Shown here: in pieces, positions 53,778 through 62,633 of the stretch
Layout of the letters: every line of letters begins with the position of its first letter
How positions within the stretch are numbered: position 1 is the stretch's first letter
NCBI RefSeq assembly: GCF_000430585.1
Contig: NZ_AUMH01000018.1
Coordinates: forward strand, 23,619 to 87,618
Source: Alicyclobacillus herbarius DSM 13609
Lineage (GTDB): Bacteria > Bacillota > Bacilli > Alicyclobacillales > Alicyclobacillaceae
Length of the DNA: 64,000 bases
Reading direction: 5' to 3'
Program-made: the position numbers and the translations under genes
The notes under the pieces: generated by a model
Seen by the model: only the letters and a program-made list of their open reading frames with translations
The model's database searches: none
Told to the model about the DNA's origin: nothing

Positions 53778-55274
53778 TTACGCCTCAGCCGCGACAACTT
53801 GCCGGATGGCATCTTGCGGCCCCGCCCCGCGAATATTCCGCACCTGGTCACAAATCCCGACCACAAGTCGTGGGTAGACGGTCAAGTCCGCCCCCCACAG
53901 ACGGGTATCCGCCAGCAAACGCTCGACCACAGCCTCCAGTCCCAACTCCGCCTCCTGGCCCCAAACGTCAAGGAGTGACTGCACCTGGGCCCCGTCATCG
54001 CGAATCGGCCACCCTTTTGCCCGCGCCGCTGGGTAGTACAACAACAGCCCCGCCAGAGCCAGCACCAGGCGTTGGGGCAACTCACCCTGCCGTTCGATGT
54101 ACGCACTCAGCGTCGGCACCAGGCGGACTCGGGTCTTGGCCAGCGTGTTCAACGTAATGCTGTGCAGTTCGTGTTCCAAAAACGGATTGCGAAACCGCTC
54201 CAACACCTGCCTGGCAAACGCCTGCAGGGTCGCCTCAGGAAGTGACGGCGCCGCGATGGCGGGAATGATTTCGCGAAACGCCAGCTTCTCCACGAACGCC
54301 GCAAAGTCTGCATCAGCCATGACGTCTCCGACCGTTCGTTTGCCGGCCAACAGAGCCAGCGCCGACATCGCGGTGTGCAACCCGTTCAAGATGCGCACCT
54401 TTTGCAGCCGGAACGGGGTGACATCGTCGGTCATGTGGACGTTGAAGCCACATTCCGCCAACGGCCAGCGCTGTGCCAGCTGAGGGTCGCCGCTGATGGC
54501 CCAAAGGTGGTACGGCTCGCCCACGGTCAACAGCTCGTCCGTGTACCCAACGCGCGCAAACAACGCCTCTGCCTCGGCAGCCGCCGGATACCCGGGCAGA
54601 ATGCGGTCGACCAGCGTGTGGCAAAACCGGTTGGCCGTGTTGACCCACTCGGAAAACCCAGCGGGCAACCGCCAGGCGGCTGCGTGACGAAGCACCAGCT
54701 CCCGCAGCAAGTCGCCGTTGTCATCCACCAGCTCACACGGGATGAGGGTAAGGCCAGCCGCAGGGTCACCGGCAAAGTGTTGGTAGCGGTGATAGAGATA
54801 CGCGGTCACCTTGGCCGGGAACGATTCCGGCGTCTCATTGGGCCGGTACGCCTCCTCCGTATAAACCAAACCGCGTTCTGTCGTGTTCGAAATCAGGATA
54901 TCAATTTCCGGCGTTTCGGCCAAGCGCAAAATTTGCGTCCAGTCGGCGTACGGGTCTAAGCCGCGGCTGACGGACGCCACCACCCGTGCCTCGTCCACCA
55001 CAGCGCCGTCCGCCAAGCCGCGGAGCCAAACCGTATACAGTCCGTCCTGAGCGTTCAGACGGGCCACGTTCGCCGCGCCAGTACGGCGGGGGGCCACGAC
55101 AACAATGCGCCCGCCAAAATGGCCACGCTCGTTCAATTCATCAATCAGCCAATCGGCAAACCCGCGCAAAAAATTGCCTTCGCCAAATTGGATGATCCGC
55201 TCTGGCCAGGAAACCACCCGCTCGTATCGATCTGGTTGGTGTGCCCGCAGCCATGGCATAGATAGCCGCTCCAC
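53778..55274 (-). CDS. uxaB: Tagaturonate reductase (altronate oxidoreductase)
   Basis: 498 aa. Start GTG at 55272-55274, with AGGAGG 9 nt upstream. Member of the long-chain mannitol dehydrogenase family: IIQFGEGNFLRGFADWLID nucleotide-binding opening, ISNTTERGLVY, and the family catalytic block KVRILNGLHTAMSALALLAG. Uses NADH to reduce D-tagaturonate to D-altronate. UxaB rather than UxuB is chosen because of the GEGNFLRGF and TTERG pattern and because uxaA is in the operon; dual use on fructuronate cannot be excluded. Confidence 0.9.
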   Translation of the reverse strand: MERLSMPWLRAHQPDRYERVVSWPERIIQFGEGNFLRGFADWLIDELNERGHFGGRIVVVAPRRTGAANVARLNAQDGLYTVWLRGLADGAVVDEARVVASVSRGLDPYADWTQILRLAETPEIDILISNTTERGLVYTEEAYRPNETPESFPAKVTAYLYHRYQHFAGDPAAGLTLIPCELVDDNGDLLRELVLRHAAAWRLPAGFSEWVNTANRFCHTLVDRILPGYPAAAEAEALFARVGYTDELLTVGEPYHLWAISGDPQLAQRWPLAECGFNVHMTDDVTPFRLQKVRILNGLHTAMSALALLAGKRTVGDVMADADFAAFVEKLAFREIIPAIAAPSLPEATLQAFARQVLERFRNPFLEHELHSITLNTLAKTRVRLVPTLSAYIERQGELPQRLVLALAGLLLYYPAARAKGWPIRDDGAQVQSLLDVWGQEAELGLEAVVERLLADTRLWGADLTVYPRLVVGICDQVRNIRGAGPQDAIRQVVAAEA

Positions 55275-55290
55275 TCCCGGGCTCCTCCTT

Positions 55291-56094
55291 TCAAGCGTTG
55301 TGAACCCAGGTGTGGGCCGGATCGTCATGCGGGATCATCACCCGGTCGATATCTCCCGCCATCACCCAGAGGTAATAGAGTTCATAGCCGGCCGCCGCAC
55401 AAACCGGGTGATACCCGCGCGGGATGAGAAACACATCGCCGTGCTCCACGCGATACACCTCATCCAAGGACCGATCCGCCGTGTAAATCGCCTGCAGGCC
55501 GAAGCCCTGCTGGGGTTTGAGGCGATAGTAGTACACCTCTTCCATGCACGCCTCGACCCCGGGCTGGTAGTCGTCGTGCTTATGCGGCGGGTAGCTCGAC
55601 CAGTTCCCGGGCAGGTTGAACGTTTCCCCGACGATGATGCGCTGAACCTTGCCCTCGGCCTCCTTGACCACGACGTCGTGGACGTAACGGCTGTAATTGT
55701 CCTTGCCGACCAGGCGCGGCTTCACGTCATCGGGGGTGACGAGGAACGGCCGGTGTTCCTCGGTCGCCGGGGCCTGGCAGACCGCCACCTCAAGCGGTGT
55801 GTTCCCGGTATTGGTCACCGTGAAGGCCGTCCGCACCGGCACGTATACTGCTGTCGCCCGCTCTGCAAATACGTCCGTGCGGGAGAGACCCTGGTACGTC
55901 TCGCCGCTGGAGGTAATGTCGCACTGTCCGGACAACAGCAACAGGACCGTTTCCACGTCCCCAAACTGCCCCTGGTGCGTGGCACCTGGCTCGAGCTTCA
56001 GTACGCCAAAGCGCAGAAAACGCAGGCTGCCCTCATTCTGTTCCCCGACCATTTCCCGATATCCGCTAAACTCTTGTCCTTTCACCAACAACAT
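55291..56094 (-). CDS. IolB/KduI-family isomerase (5-deoxy-glucuronate isomerase-like)
   Basis: 267 aa. Start ATG of MLLVKGQEF behind GGAGGG. Double cupin of PF04962. Metal ligands preserved: His-x-His in SYPPHKHDD, Glu in MEEVYYYR, His in IPRGYHPV. The PPHKHD, EEVYYY and PQQGF blocks resemble IolB (inositol pathway) more than KduI. No other inositol gene is near; instead it sits 16 nt upstream of uxaB, where a uronate isomerase would be expected. A role as isomerase of galacturonate or 4-deoxy-5-ketouronate is inference. Confidence 0.85.
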   Translation of the reverse strand: MLLVKGQEFSGYREMVGEQNEGSLRFLRFGVLKLEPGATHQGQFGDVETVLLLLSGQCDITSSGETYQGLSRTDVFAERATAVYVPVRTAFTVTNTGNTPLEVAVCQAPATEEHRPFLVTPDDVKPRLVGKDNYSRYVHDVVVKEAEGKVQRIIVGETFNLPGNWSSYPPHKHDDYQPGVEACMEEVYYYRLKPQQGFGLQAIYTADRSLDEVYRVEHGDVFLIPRGYHPVCAAAGYELYYLWVMAGDIDRVMIPHDDPAHTWVHNA

Positions 56095-56128
56095 CGGTTC
56101 ATCCCTCCACACACATGCGTTAATGTGC

Positions 56129-56321
56129 GTCCGGAAAGGGGTTAGGTGAGACCCATGCAGTGCGAGGAAGCAAGCCCAATATGCGAGCTGGGCCTGGTCC
56201 CTAGTGGGGCCTGGTCCCCAGGACTACAGTCCACTAAACTGTTGTCCCGTTCAGGCCGGCGATAGCCCTGAGACCATTTGGGCCGGGCGATAACCCTGGA
56301 AGTTCTGACCCCTTTCCGGAC
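56129..56321 (-). repeat. Intergenic repeat element, copy 2 (MITE-like ends)
   Basis: Bounded by GTCCGGAAAGGGGTTAG (56129-56145) and its near-exact inverse CTGACCCCTTTCCGGAC (56305-56321). Inside are two 17-bp units (GGGCCTGGTCCCTAGTG at 56190-56206, and 56207-56222) and a hairpin, GGACTACAGT (56221-56230) and ACTGTTGTCC (56238-56247, one mismatch). It shares this order with copy 1 at 36465-36641. It begins 5 bp after the uxaA stop codon. No obvious target-site duplication and no coding capacity. Confidence 0.75.
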
Positions 56322-56325
56322 AGCC

Positions 56326-57849
56326 TTACAGCGTGACCCCGTCTTTGAAGATGGCAATCTCCCGATACCCAAACCGTTCGTTTTGGGTCTGAGTCAGGCC
56401 GGACGCCACATCGAGAATCTGTCGATAGAGCGCCGCCGCCAACTCGACCATCGCTGCGCCGCCGACCAAGCGCCCGGCGTCAAAGTCAATCCAGCTGCGC
56501 TTGTGCTCGTACAATTGGGTGTTCGTGGAGATTTTCAGCGTGGGCACCGGGCCGCCGAACGGGGTGCCGCGGCCCGTGGTGAATAAGACCAGGTGCGCCC
56601 CCGCCAGAGCCAGCGCGGTGACCGAGACCAGGTCGTTCCCCGGCGCCTGCACCAGTTGTAGACCCGGACCCGTAGCAGGCGCGCCGTACGCGCGCACCCC
56701 TGTGATGGGACTTTGGCCGCCCTTCTGGACGCAGCCCAGCGACTTTTCTTCCAGGGTGGTGATGCCTCCGTCCTTGTTGCCCGGGGAAGGATTTTCGTAA
56801 ATCACTTGCCCGTGACGGATGTAATAGTCCTTAAAGTCATTGATGAGCTGTACGATGTCGGCAAATATCCCCTCATCCTGAGCGCGGTTCATAAGTATTG
56901 TCTCGGCGCCAAACATCTCCGGGACCTCCGTCAAGAGCGCCGTTGCCCCGCGCGCCGTAAACAGGTCCGCAACCCGGCCGACCAAGGGATTGGCCGTAAT
57001 CCCGGAAAACCCGTCCGATCCGCCGCACTTCAGGCCAATGCGCAATTTCTGCACGGGCACTAAGCTGCGTTGAAACCGGCTGGCGTATTCCGCCAACTCG
57101 CGCAGGTGCGCCAGTCCGGTGGTAAACTCGTCGTCCACGCTCTGCAGGGCCATGAAACGAATCTTTTCGGGCGGCACATCTCCGAGCATCGTCTTCAAGG
57201 ATTCGAATTGGTTGTTCTCACACCCCAGCCCGACGACCAGCACACCGGCCGCGTTGGGGTGACGGATTAAGCCGGCCATCGCCTTTTGCGTGTAGCCGAG
57301 ATCGTCTCCCAATTGGGAACACCCGTACGGGTGTGGGAACGCGTATACGCCATCAATCCCGTGTCCCGCAAGTTCGGCATGAGCTACGTGGACCAGGCGC
57401 TCGACCATTTTGTTGACGCAACCCACAGTGGGCAGAACCCAAAGCTCGTTGCGGATGCCCACATCCCCGTTCTCACGCACAAAGCCCTCGAATCGGTCGG
57501 GCAGCGCCTCCAGCGTTTCCTCTACGTCCGGCGTGGCAAAGCTAGGCTGATACGTATAGGTCAACTTCTCGCCCAGCTTGGTCCGCAGGTTGTGCGTGTG
57601 AACCCATGCACCGCGGGTAATTGGCTGTGTTGCCTGACCAATCGGATAACCGTATTTCCGGATATCCTCACCGACAGACACGTCTGTGAGGGCAATCTTG
57701 TGCCCGCGCGGAATGTCCTCCAGCGCGACCAGAGGCCCCTCGGCCAGGTCCAGCACCTCGCCCTTCGCAACCGCTTCCAAGACGACCGCGACGTTATCCG
57801 CCGCGTGGATGCGCAAGGCTCGCCGCGCTGCCGTTTCCAAAACCGGCAT
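56326..57849 (-). CDS. uxaA: Altronate dehydratase
   Basis: 507 aa. Start ATG of MPVLETAARR behind GAGGGAGG. N-terminal SAF domain (RALRIHAADNVAVVLE to about residue 95), then the UxaA_2 catalytic part: FVRENGDVGIRNELWVLPTVGCVN, GCENNQFESL, GLKCGGSDGFSGITANP, and GRGTPFGGPVPTLKIS. Iron-dependent dehydration of D-altronate to KDG. First gene of the operon, with a clear promoter/operator upstream. Confidence 0.94.
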   Translation of the reverse strand: MPVLETAARRALRIHAADNVAVVLEAVAKGEVLDLAEGPLVALEDIPRGHKIALTDVSVGEDIRKYGYPIGQATQPITRGAWVHTHNLRTKLGEKLTYTYQPSFATPDVEETLEALPDRFEGFVRENGDVGIRNELWVLPTVGCVNKMVERLVHVAHAELAGHGIDGVYAFPHPYGCSQLGDDLGYTQKAMAGLIRHPNAAGVLVVGLGCENNQFESLKTMLGDVPPEKIRFMALQSVDDEFTTGLAHLRELAEYASRFQRSLVPVQKLRIGLKCGGSDGFSGITANPLVGRVADLFTARGATALLTEVPEMFGAETILMNRAQDEGIFADIVQLINDFKDYYIRHGQVIYENPSPGNKDGGITTLEEKSLGCVQKGGQSPITGVRAYGAPATGPGLQLVQAPGNDLVSVTALALAGAHLVLFTTGRGTPFGGPVPTLKISTNTQLYEHKRSWIDFDAGRLVGGAAMVELAAALYRQILDVASGLTQTQNERFGYREIAIFKDGVTL

Positions 57850-57928
57850 GCACTCGCCTCCCTCACTTCTTCCTCTCCCTGGACTGTGCGGGATGCCCAT
57901 CCAACCGTTCACAATCCCGAGCCTATGA

Positions 57929-57971
57929 GATGTTTTGTGAGACTACGTTGGATTATACCACACAAAACATC
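57929..57971 (-). promoter_or_regulatory. uxaA promoter with flanking operator half-sites
   Basis: On the minus strand an extended -10 box TGGTATAAT places TATAAT at 57957-57952. It is bracketed by an exact 11-bp inverted repeat: GATGTTTTGTG at 57929-57939 and CACAAAACATC at 57961-57971, with 21 bp between. A repressor bound here would block RNA polymerase. The DeoR-family regulator encoded at 59050-59844 is a natural candidate. Confidence 0.7.
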
Positions 57972-57979
57972 ATAATACA

Positions 57980-59053
57980 CTACAAATTTTTGACCAGAAT
58001 CCACGGCCGTTTGTAGCGGACATCCTGCCAATCCACCGCGATTTCTGGATACGCCTGCAAAGGGGTCAACAGCTCCAAACCGTCATCCGTCAATAAAAAC
58101 GTGTCTTCCGCTTTTGCCCCGGCCAAAGACGGATTCCAGGCCACCGCGTTGCCAACGGACAGCAGCTGCGACTGCGCCAAATCCGCGCGCAGCTCCCGTG
58201 ACTGGAAGCCAATCAGTCCGCCCTGGTGATGCTCTGTCCAGGCGTCGGCAAAGCCGGTCTCTGCATACGCGTCCTGCGCGACGCGCAAGACCTCAGACAA
58301 GGACACCCCTGGACGTGTGGCGTGCAGCATCCGCGCCTCCACCTGCAGGACCGCCTCGTATCGTCGCGCGAGCGCTTCCGGAAGTCGGTCAAAGGCCACC
58401 GTACGCGTGGCCGCCGCCACCAGACCTTGGCTCCGCGCACATAAGGAGACAATGGTGTAACCGCCCAAAGGGTCAGACGTGGGCAGTGGATGGCGATAGA
58501 GGCCCGCACGCCGCTCCCCCGCAACCAGGAGAACGAGCGGATCGAGCCCTTGTGATACACAGAGGGAAGCCACTTTTCCCGCCAAATCTGCCTCCGTGTC
58601 ACTGGCCTCGGCCGTTCGGCACGCTTCCTCCACCGCCCAGGCGGTAACTCGCCCCAGCCGCCGGTACGCCGCCACGTGCTCGTCATCCAGATGGATGCGC
58701 AGCTGCAGCATCGCCTCGCGCAGGTCGGCATCGGTCATGACTTGTCCTTCGCCGCGCCAAGTCTCCAGGATGGTGTTGCGGGCCGCCGCATCGTACCAAG
58801 GAACGGTATGAATCGTATCGGCCTGCAGTCCTTCCTCGGCGACCAACCGCGTCTGCTCAATGTTTGTGACAACGCTTTCCGTACGCTTGTGGGTGATGAA
58901 TACCGCCGCCAGTCCTTGCTCGGACGCCACGTTGACGTGATACCGACCGCCGAACAGCCAGGCCAAGTTCACCGACTGTTCGAGAATCAGCCCGTCCAAC
59001 CCGTGTTCTTCCAACAGCGACCGTACGCGCAGGACGCGCTCTTGGATGGTCAT
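57980..59053 (-). CDS. M24 peptidase-like (creatinase/prolidase fold) protein lacking metal ligands
   Basis: 357 aa. N-terminal creatinase-like domain (about 1-125), then a pita-bread fold. Of the five usual metal ligands, the two Asp are replaced (Ser203 and Ala214, aligned on the ATRTV block), and the first Glu is replaced by Asn307; His275/276 and Glu316 (KAEDTFLL) remain. A two-metal peptidase is therefore unlikely. Its 4-nt overlap with the DeoR gene and its place before uxaA suggest a role in uronate metabolism or its sensing. Confidence 0.8.
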   Translation of the reverse strand: MTIQERVLRVRSLLEEHGLDGLILEQSVNLAWLFGGRYHVNVASEQGLAAVFITHKRTESVVTNIEQTRLVAEEGLQADTIHTVPWYDAAARNTILETWRGEGQVMTDADLREAMLQLRIHLDDEHVAAYRRLGRVTAWAVEEACRTAEASDTEADLAGKVASLCVSQGLDPLVLLVAGERRAGLYRHPLPTSDPLGGYTIVSLCARSQGLVAAATRTVAFDRLPEALARRYEAVLQVEARMLHATRPGVSLSEVLRVAQDAYAETGFADAWTEHHQGGLIGFQSRELRADLAQSQLLSVGNAVAWNPSLAGAKAEDTFLLTDDGLELLTPLQAYPEIAVDWQDVRYKRPWILVKNL

Positions 59054-59844
59054 GACTTTGTCCCCTCCCAGGTTCCGGATGACTCCGCGAAGATCAATTC
59101 GGCCCCCTGCTCCTGAAGGGCGGCCACGACTTCCGCCGAGATCGCGCGATGGGTGACAATGGCGTCAATCTCGTCTACACGCGCATAGGAGACGAGGGCC
59201 GCCCGCCCGAATTTGCTGGCGTCGGCGACGCAGTACACCCGCTCTCCCGCCTGCATCATCGCTCGCTTCACCTCGCGCTCAGCACTGGACGCCGTGGTCA
59301 GTCCCTGGCGCGTGGAAATCCCGCCGGCCCCGAGAAACACTACGTCCACATGGTAGCGGCCAATCATCTCGACACACTCGGGCCCCGCCACGCAGGATGT
59401 CCCCCGCTGGTGCGCGCCACCGAGGACGACGAGCTGGACGTGGGCGGAGTTGGCCAACTCCGCCGCGATCACGACATCGTTAGTCACCACCGTCACGGAA
59501 CGGAGTGCCAGGCGGCGGGCGATTTCCAGCGTGGTGGTGCCACTGTCGAGCATCACCGTGCTGCCGTCTGTCACCAGCGTCGCGGCAAAATCGGCCAAGA
59601 CCGCTTTCTCCTCGACGTTTTGCCGCATCCGCTGCACGGCAGGCGGCACGACGTGAACCGGTTCGGCCAGCAGGGCCCCTCCGTGCGTACGCCTGGCGAG
59701 GCCCTCCGACTCGAGCTTTTTCAAGTCACGCCGAACGGTCTCCTCGGACACCCCGAACCGCTCTTTCAGGTCAGCAATGCGTACCGACCCTTCTCTGAGT
59801 AGAATTTCTTTCAATTTCTGCTGGCGCATCTCACCGAGCACCAT
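59050..59844 (-). CDS. DeoR/GlpR-family repressor
   Basis: 264 aa. Start ATG of MVLGEMRQQK with GGAAGGA upstream. N-terminal DeoR HTH (MRQQKLKEILLREGSVRI, FGVSEETVRRDLKKLESEGL) and C-terminal DeoRC sensor (TVMLDSGTTTLEIARRL, VVTNDVVIAAELA, FLGAGGIS, ADASKFGRAALV). Such proteins usually respond to a phosphorylated sugar, here perhaps KDPG. Probably controls the uxaA promoter and its own transcript. Confidence 0.9.
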   Translation of the reverse strand: MVLGEMRQQKLKEILLREGSVRIADLKERFGVSEETVRRDLKKLESEGLARRTHGGALLAEPVHVVPPAVQRMRQNVEEKAVLADFAATLVTDGSTVMLDSGTTTLEIARRLALRSVTVVTNDVVIAAELANSAHVQLVVLGGAHQRGTSCVAGPECVEMIGRYHVDVVFLGAGGISTRQGLTTASSAEREVKRAMMQAGERVYCVADASKFGRAALVSYARVDEIDAIVTHRAISAEVVAALQEQGAELIFAESSGTWEGTKS

Positions 59845-59915
59845 CAATCTTCCTTCCCAAAAGGTCACACTGTCTGAGATTCTCCTACCCAGAAAACCTC
59901 ATAACCTAGCAAAAG

Positions 59916-61508
59916 TCAACACCCTATGTCAGGACAATCCGCCCGAATTTCCGTTTTGTCGTCAGAACCCCTTCGCTCAAGGGCCCTGTCCTGTCCTGAA
60001 CCCCCATCCTTGGCGAGGGCCTGCTCCTGGTAGGCTTCCAACAGCGGCCAAACTTCGGTCATAACGTTCGCCAGTGCCTGGTAGGCGGCCACTCCGGCTG
60101 CGTAGACCTGCTGCTCATGGGGTTCCGGTGTGTACACGGCCACCACTGGATTGGCGTCGCGCAAAGACTGGTTTGGTGTCCAGCCCAGGCTGCGGGCGGC
60201 CAACAGAAACGCGCCATAGGCAGCCGCGTGCAAAACCTTGGGCCTCTTTACCGGCAAACCGTATACACTAGCCTTGATGCGGTTGAGGGCTGCGTTTTCC
60301 GCCATGCCGCCGACCACTCGTACCGCTACAAGACCGGACACAGCACGTTGTAGGCGCCTGAGCACCTCATCAAGCTCGTAGGCTGTCGCTTCCACGGCCG
60401 CCCGCAGAAGGTGCTCCGGTCGGTGCCCGAGGGTTAACCCGCTCACCACCCCGGTCGCCTCGGCCGCTTGGGTGCGCCCTTTCCCCCCCATGAACAAGGG
60501 CAGCATCAGCACCCCCGCTGAGCCTGGGCCAGCCACATCCAGAAGGCGTTGGACTGCTTGCGTGTCAGTGAGGGATACTCCCACCAACGCACTTACCCAC
60601 TCCAGGATGGCTCCCGATGCGGAGATCCCTTGTTCCAAAATCCACGCCCCATCCAGAACGTGCGGGGTGCAGCTTAACCCCTCCGCCATCACCGGGCGGA
60701 TCGCCAAACAGGACATGTTGCTGGTGGTGCCGGAAGACTCCATCACCTCGTGCGGCAAAATGCCGGACCCCAGCACCTCACACGGCCTGTCCCCACCGCC
60801 AAGCAGGATGGGGATGCCGGATGCCAGCCCCAATTCCCAGGCCGCAGCGTCTGTCAGGCGACCCACGATGGTTTTCGGGGCGTACACGGGCGGCAGTTGA
60901 TCTTCCCGCACCCCGCAAGCTTCGAGCAGCTCGCTCTGCCACCGCTTCTCTTGGACGTTGAACAGCATCGTCCGCGCGGCCAGGGTGTAATCGGTGGCGA
61001 GTTCGTGGGACAACCAGTAGAGCACATAGTCTTTCGGTTGCAAAAATGCGTATATGCGCCCAAACACATCGGGACAGTGACGCCGCAACCACAGAATCTT
61101 CCCGGCCGAATACGCGCTGCCGCCGGCCAGTCCGGTCCACACCTGAACACAATCGCCAAATGCGGCTCTCAGCCCTTCCGCCTCTGCAATGCCGCGTTTA
61201 TCCAACCACAAAAGCGGCGGTGTGATGGGGCGCAGGTCCCGCCCCATCGGCACCACCGTTTCACGCTGAGACGTGAGGGCAATCATCTGCACCTTGACGC
61301 CGAGGGATTCTATGTCCAACTGAGCGACCGCCCGCCGCACTGCCTGAATCCACGCGTCCGCGTCCTGGCACACTTCTCCGCGAGGCACAGCCTGGCGTTC
61401 ATACGCGACTGACACCCCGCGCAGCCACTGTAAACGAGCATCAAACAGCGCCGCCTTACAGGCGGACGTACCTACATCGATGGTCAAAACCGCTTCCTGC
61501 GCTTGCAA
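59916..61508 (-). CDS. FGGY-family carbohydrate kinase
   Basis: 530 aa. Start TTG at 61506-61508, with AGGGGTGG upstream. FGGY N-domain (LTIDVGTSACKAALFDA, IALTSQRETVVPM) and C-domain (GGGDRPCEVLGSG, SSGTTSNMSCL, VVGGMAENAALNRIKA, AAAYGAFLLA). Closest in style to xylulokinase/gluconokinase-like members, but the catalytic-loop residues do not settle the substrate. A long acidic/basic tail follows residue 495. It lies between an isomerase gene and the DeoR gene. Confidence 0.87.
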   Translation of the reverse strand: MQAQEAVLTIDVGTSACKAALFDARLQWLRGVSVAYERQAVPRGEVCQDADAWIQAVRRAVAQLDIESLGVKVQMIALTSQRETVVPMGRDLRPITPPLLWLDKRGIAEAEGLRAAFGDCVQVWTGLAGGSAYSAGKILWLRRHCPDVFGRIYAFLQPKDYVLYWLSHELATDYTLAARTMLFNVQEKRWQSELLEACGVREDQLPPVYAPKTIVGRLTDAAAWELGLASGIPILLGGGDRPCEVLGSGILPHEVMESSGTTSNMSCLAIRPVMAEGLSCTPHVLDGAWILEQGISASGAILEWVSALVGVSLTDTQAVQRLLDVAGPGSAGVLMLPLFMGGKGRTQAAEATGVVSGLTLGHRPEHLLRAAVEATAYELDEVLRRLQRAVSGLVAVRVVGGMAENAALNRIKASVYGLPVKRPKVLHAAAYGAFLLAARSLGWTPNQSLRDANPVVAVYTPEPHEQQVYAAGVAAYQALANVMTEVWPLLEAYQEQALAKDGGSGQDRALERRGSDDKTEIRADCPDIGC

Positions 61509-61631
61509 CCGTGGCCACCCCTGAATCTATAAGAAAAGACACGAGCCTTATTCCGGGCTTGCTTACCACCTTCATTATCCACTTCACCGCCGTATCCCAC
61601 AACGGGCACGGGTGCCCCCCAGCGGTTTTAC

Positions 61632-62411
61632 CTATCGGACGTCTCTGGCTTTGAAGGTCTGCCGCAAAAAGGCGGCCGCCTGTTTCATCTCACGCTCCAT
61701 GTCCGTCCAGACGCATTCGACCGAGATCGGCCCATTGTACTCAATCGTTTGCAGAGTGGCCGCAAAATCGATGTACGGATAGGCGTCACTTCCCGGATAG
61801 CGCCGATCCGTGTCCGCCACGTGCACGTACCCAACGTCAGGAGCGACCGTCAAAAGGTCAGAAAGCGGTTCCTGCTCCTTCATGATGTGGTACAGGTCAA
61901 CCAGGAGCCGCAGTCGCGGGTGGTTGAGCTTCTGGACCAGCGCTTGCGCCTCAAGGAGACTGTTGAGAAAGTTGGTCTCCCCACGATTGAGAAACTCCAG
62001 GTTGACCGTGATGCCGTACTCCTCTCCCAATTCGGCTGCACGGCGCAGAACATTGCATAGCTGGTCTTCTGCCAGTTGGCGGTCGAATCCATCCGGCACC
62101 GCGCGCGATCCGCCCGACCCAAACGACACATGTTCTGCACCCAGTTCAGCCATGCGCCGAAAGGCCTGTTCTAGGTAAGCGTTTACCCAATCTTCATCGA
62201 CCTCAGGACCAACGACCTTGATACCACCCGGCAGCAGAACATTGAACCCGCGTATCGGGACGCCAGCCGCTTGTACACGCTCTTTGACCGACCGCCATTC
62301 CTCTTCTGTTGGACACGAGACCACCGATGCCGCCGGCAACTCGGCAAAATCGAATCCCCCGTCCCGAACGTAGGGTAGCTGTTCGAGAGACACACAACAA
62401 CCGAACTCCAT
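61632..62411 (-). CDS. Sugar phosphate isomerase/epimerase (TIM barrel)
   Basis: 259 aa. Start ATG of MEFGCCVSLEQL, with GGGAGGTG 7 nt upstream; a GTG within that site is rejected. Xylose-isomerase-like barrel: VNLEFLNRGETNF (Glu), LRLLVDLYHIMKE (Asp, His), VGYVHVADTDR (His), ISVECVWTD (Glu). Resembles D-tagatose/L-ribulose 3-epimerase and hydroxypyruvate-isomerase-like proteins. May prepare a ketose for the FGGY kinase encoded 123 nt downstream. Confidence 0.85.
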   Translation of the reverse strand: MEFGCCVSLEQLPYVRDGGFDFAELPAASVVSCPTEEEWRSVKERVQAAGVPIRGFNVLLPGGIKVVGPEVDEDWVNAYLEQAFRRMAELGAEHVSFGSGGSRAVPDGFDRQLAEDQLCNVLRRAAELGEEYGITVNLEFLNRGETNFLNSLLEAQALVQKLNHPRLRLLVDLYHIMKEQEPLSDLLTVAPDVGYVHVADTDRRYPGSDAYPYIDFAATLQTIEYNGPISVECVWTDMEREMKQAAAFLRQTFKARDVR

Positions 62412-62633
62412 CCTGGTCACCTCCCAGAAAATCGGAGCGAAAAGAACAACAAATCTATAATTATCATAAATCCAAACGAAAGGCGCGAAAGATTTGCTTC
62501 ATGATTGGATTTCCTCATCTGAGCGTGGCAATCGTACTGTTCTACGCCACGAGCAAAGTCCGGCTTGCGTACATATCGGATGCCGTGTGCTCCACGGGCC
62601 CATCCTGGGGCGAGATGAACGGGCCTTCCAGGT
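62412..62633. other. Gap upstream of the isomerase gene
   Basis: About 220 bp. The part next to the isomerase gene is AT-rich and contains TATGAT and TATAGAT-like sequence on the minus strand, so a promoter is likely near 62450-62470, but no clear -35 box can be chosen. The remainder is the out-of-frame end of the GH51 remnant. Confidence 0.3.
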
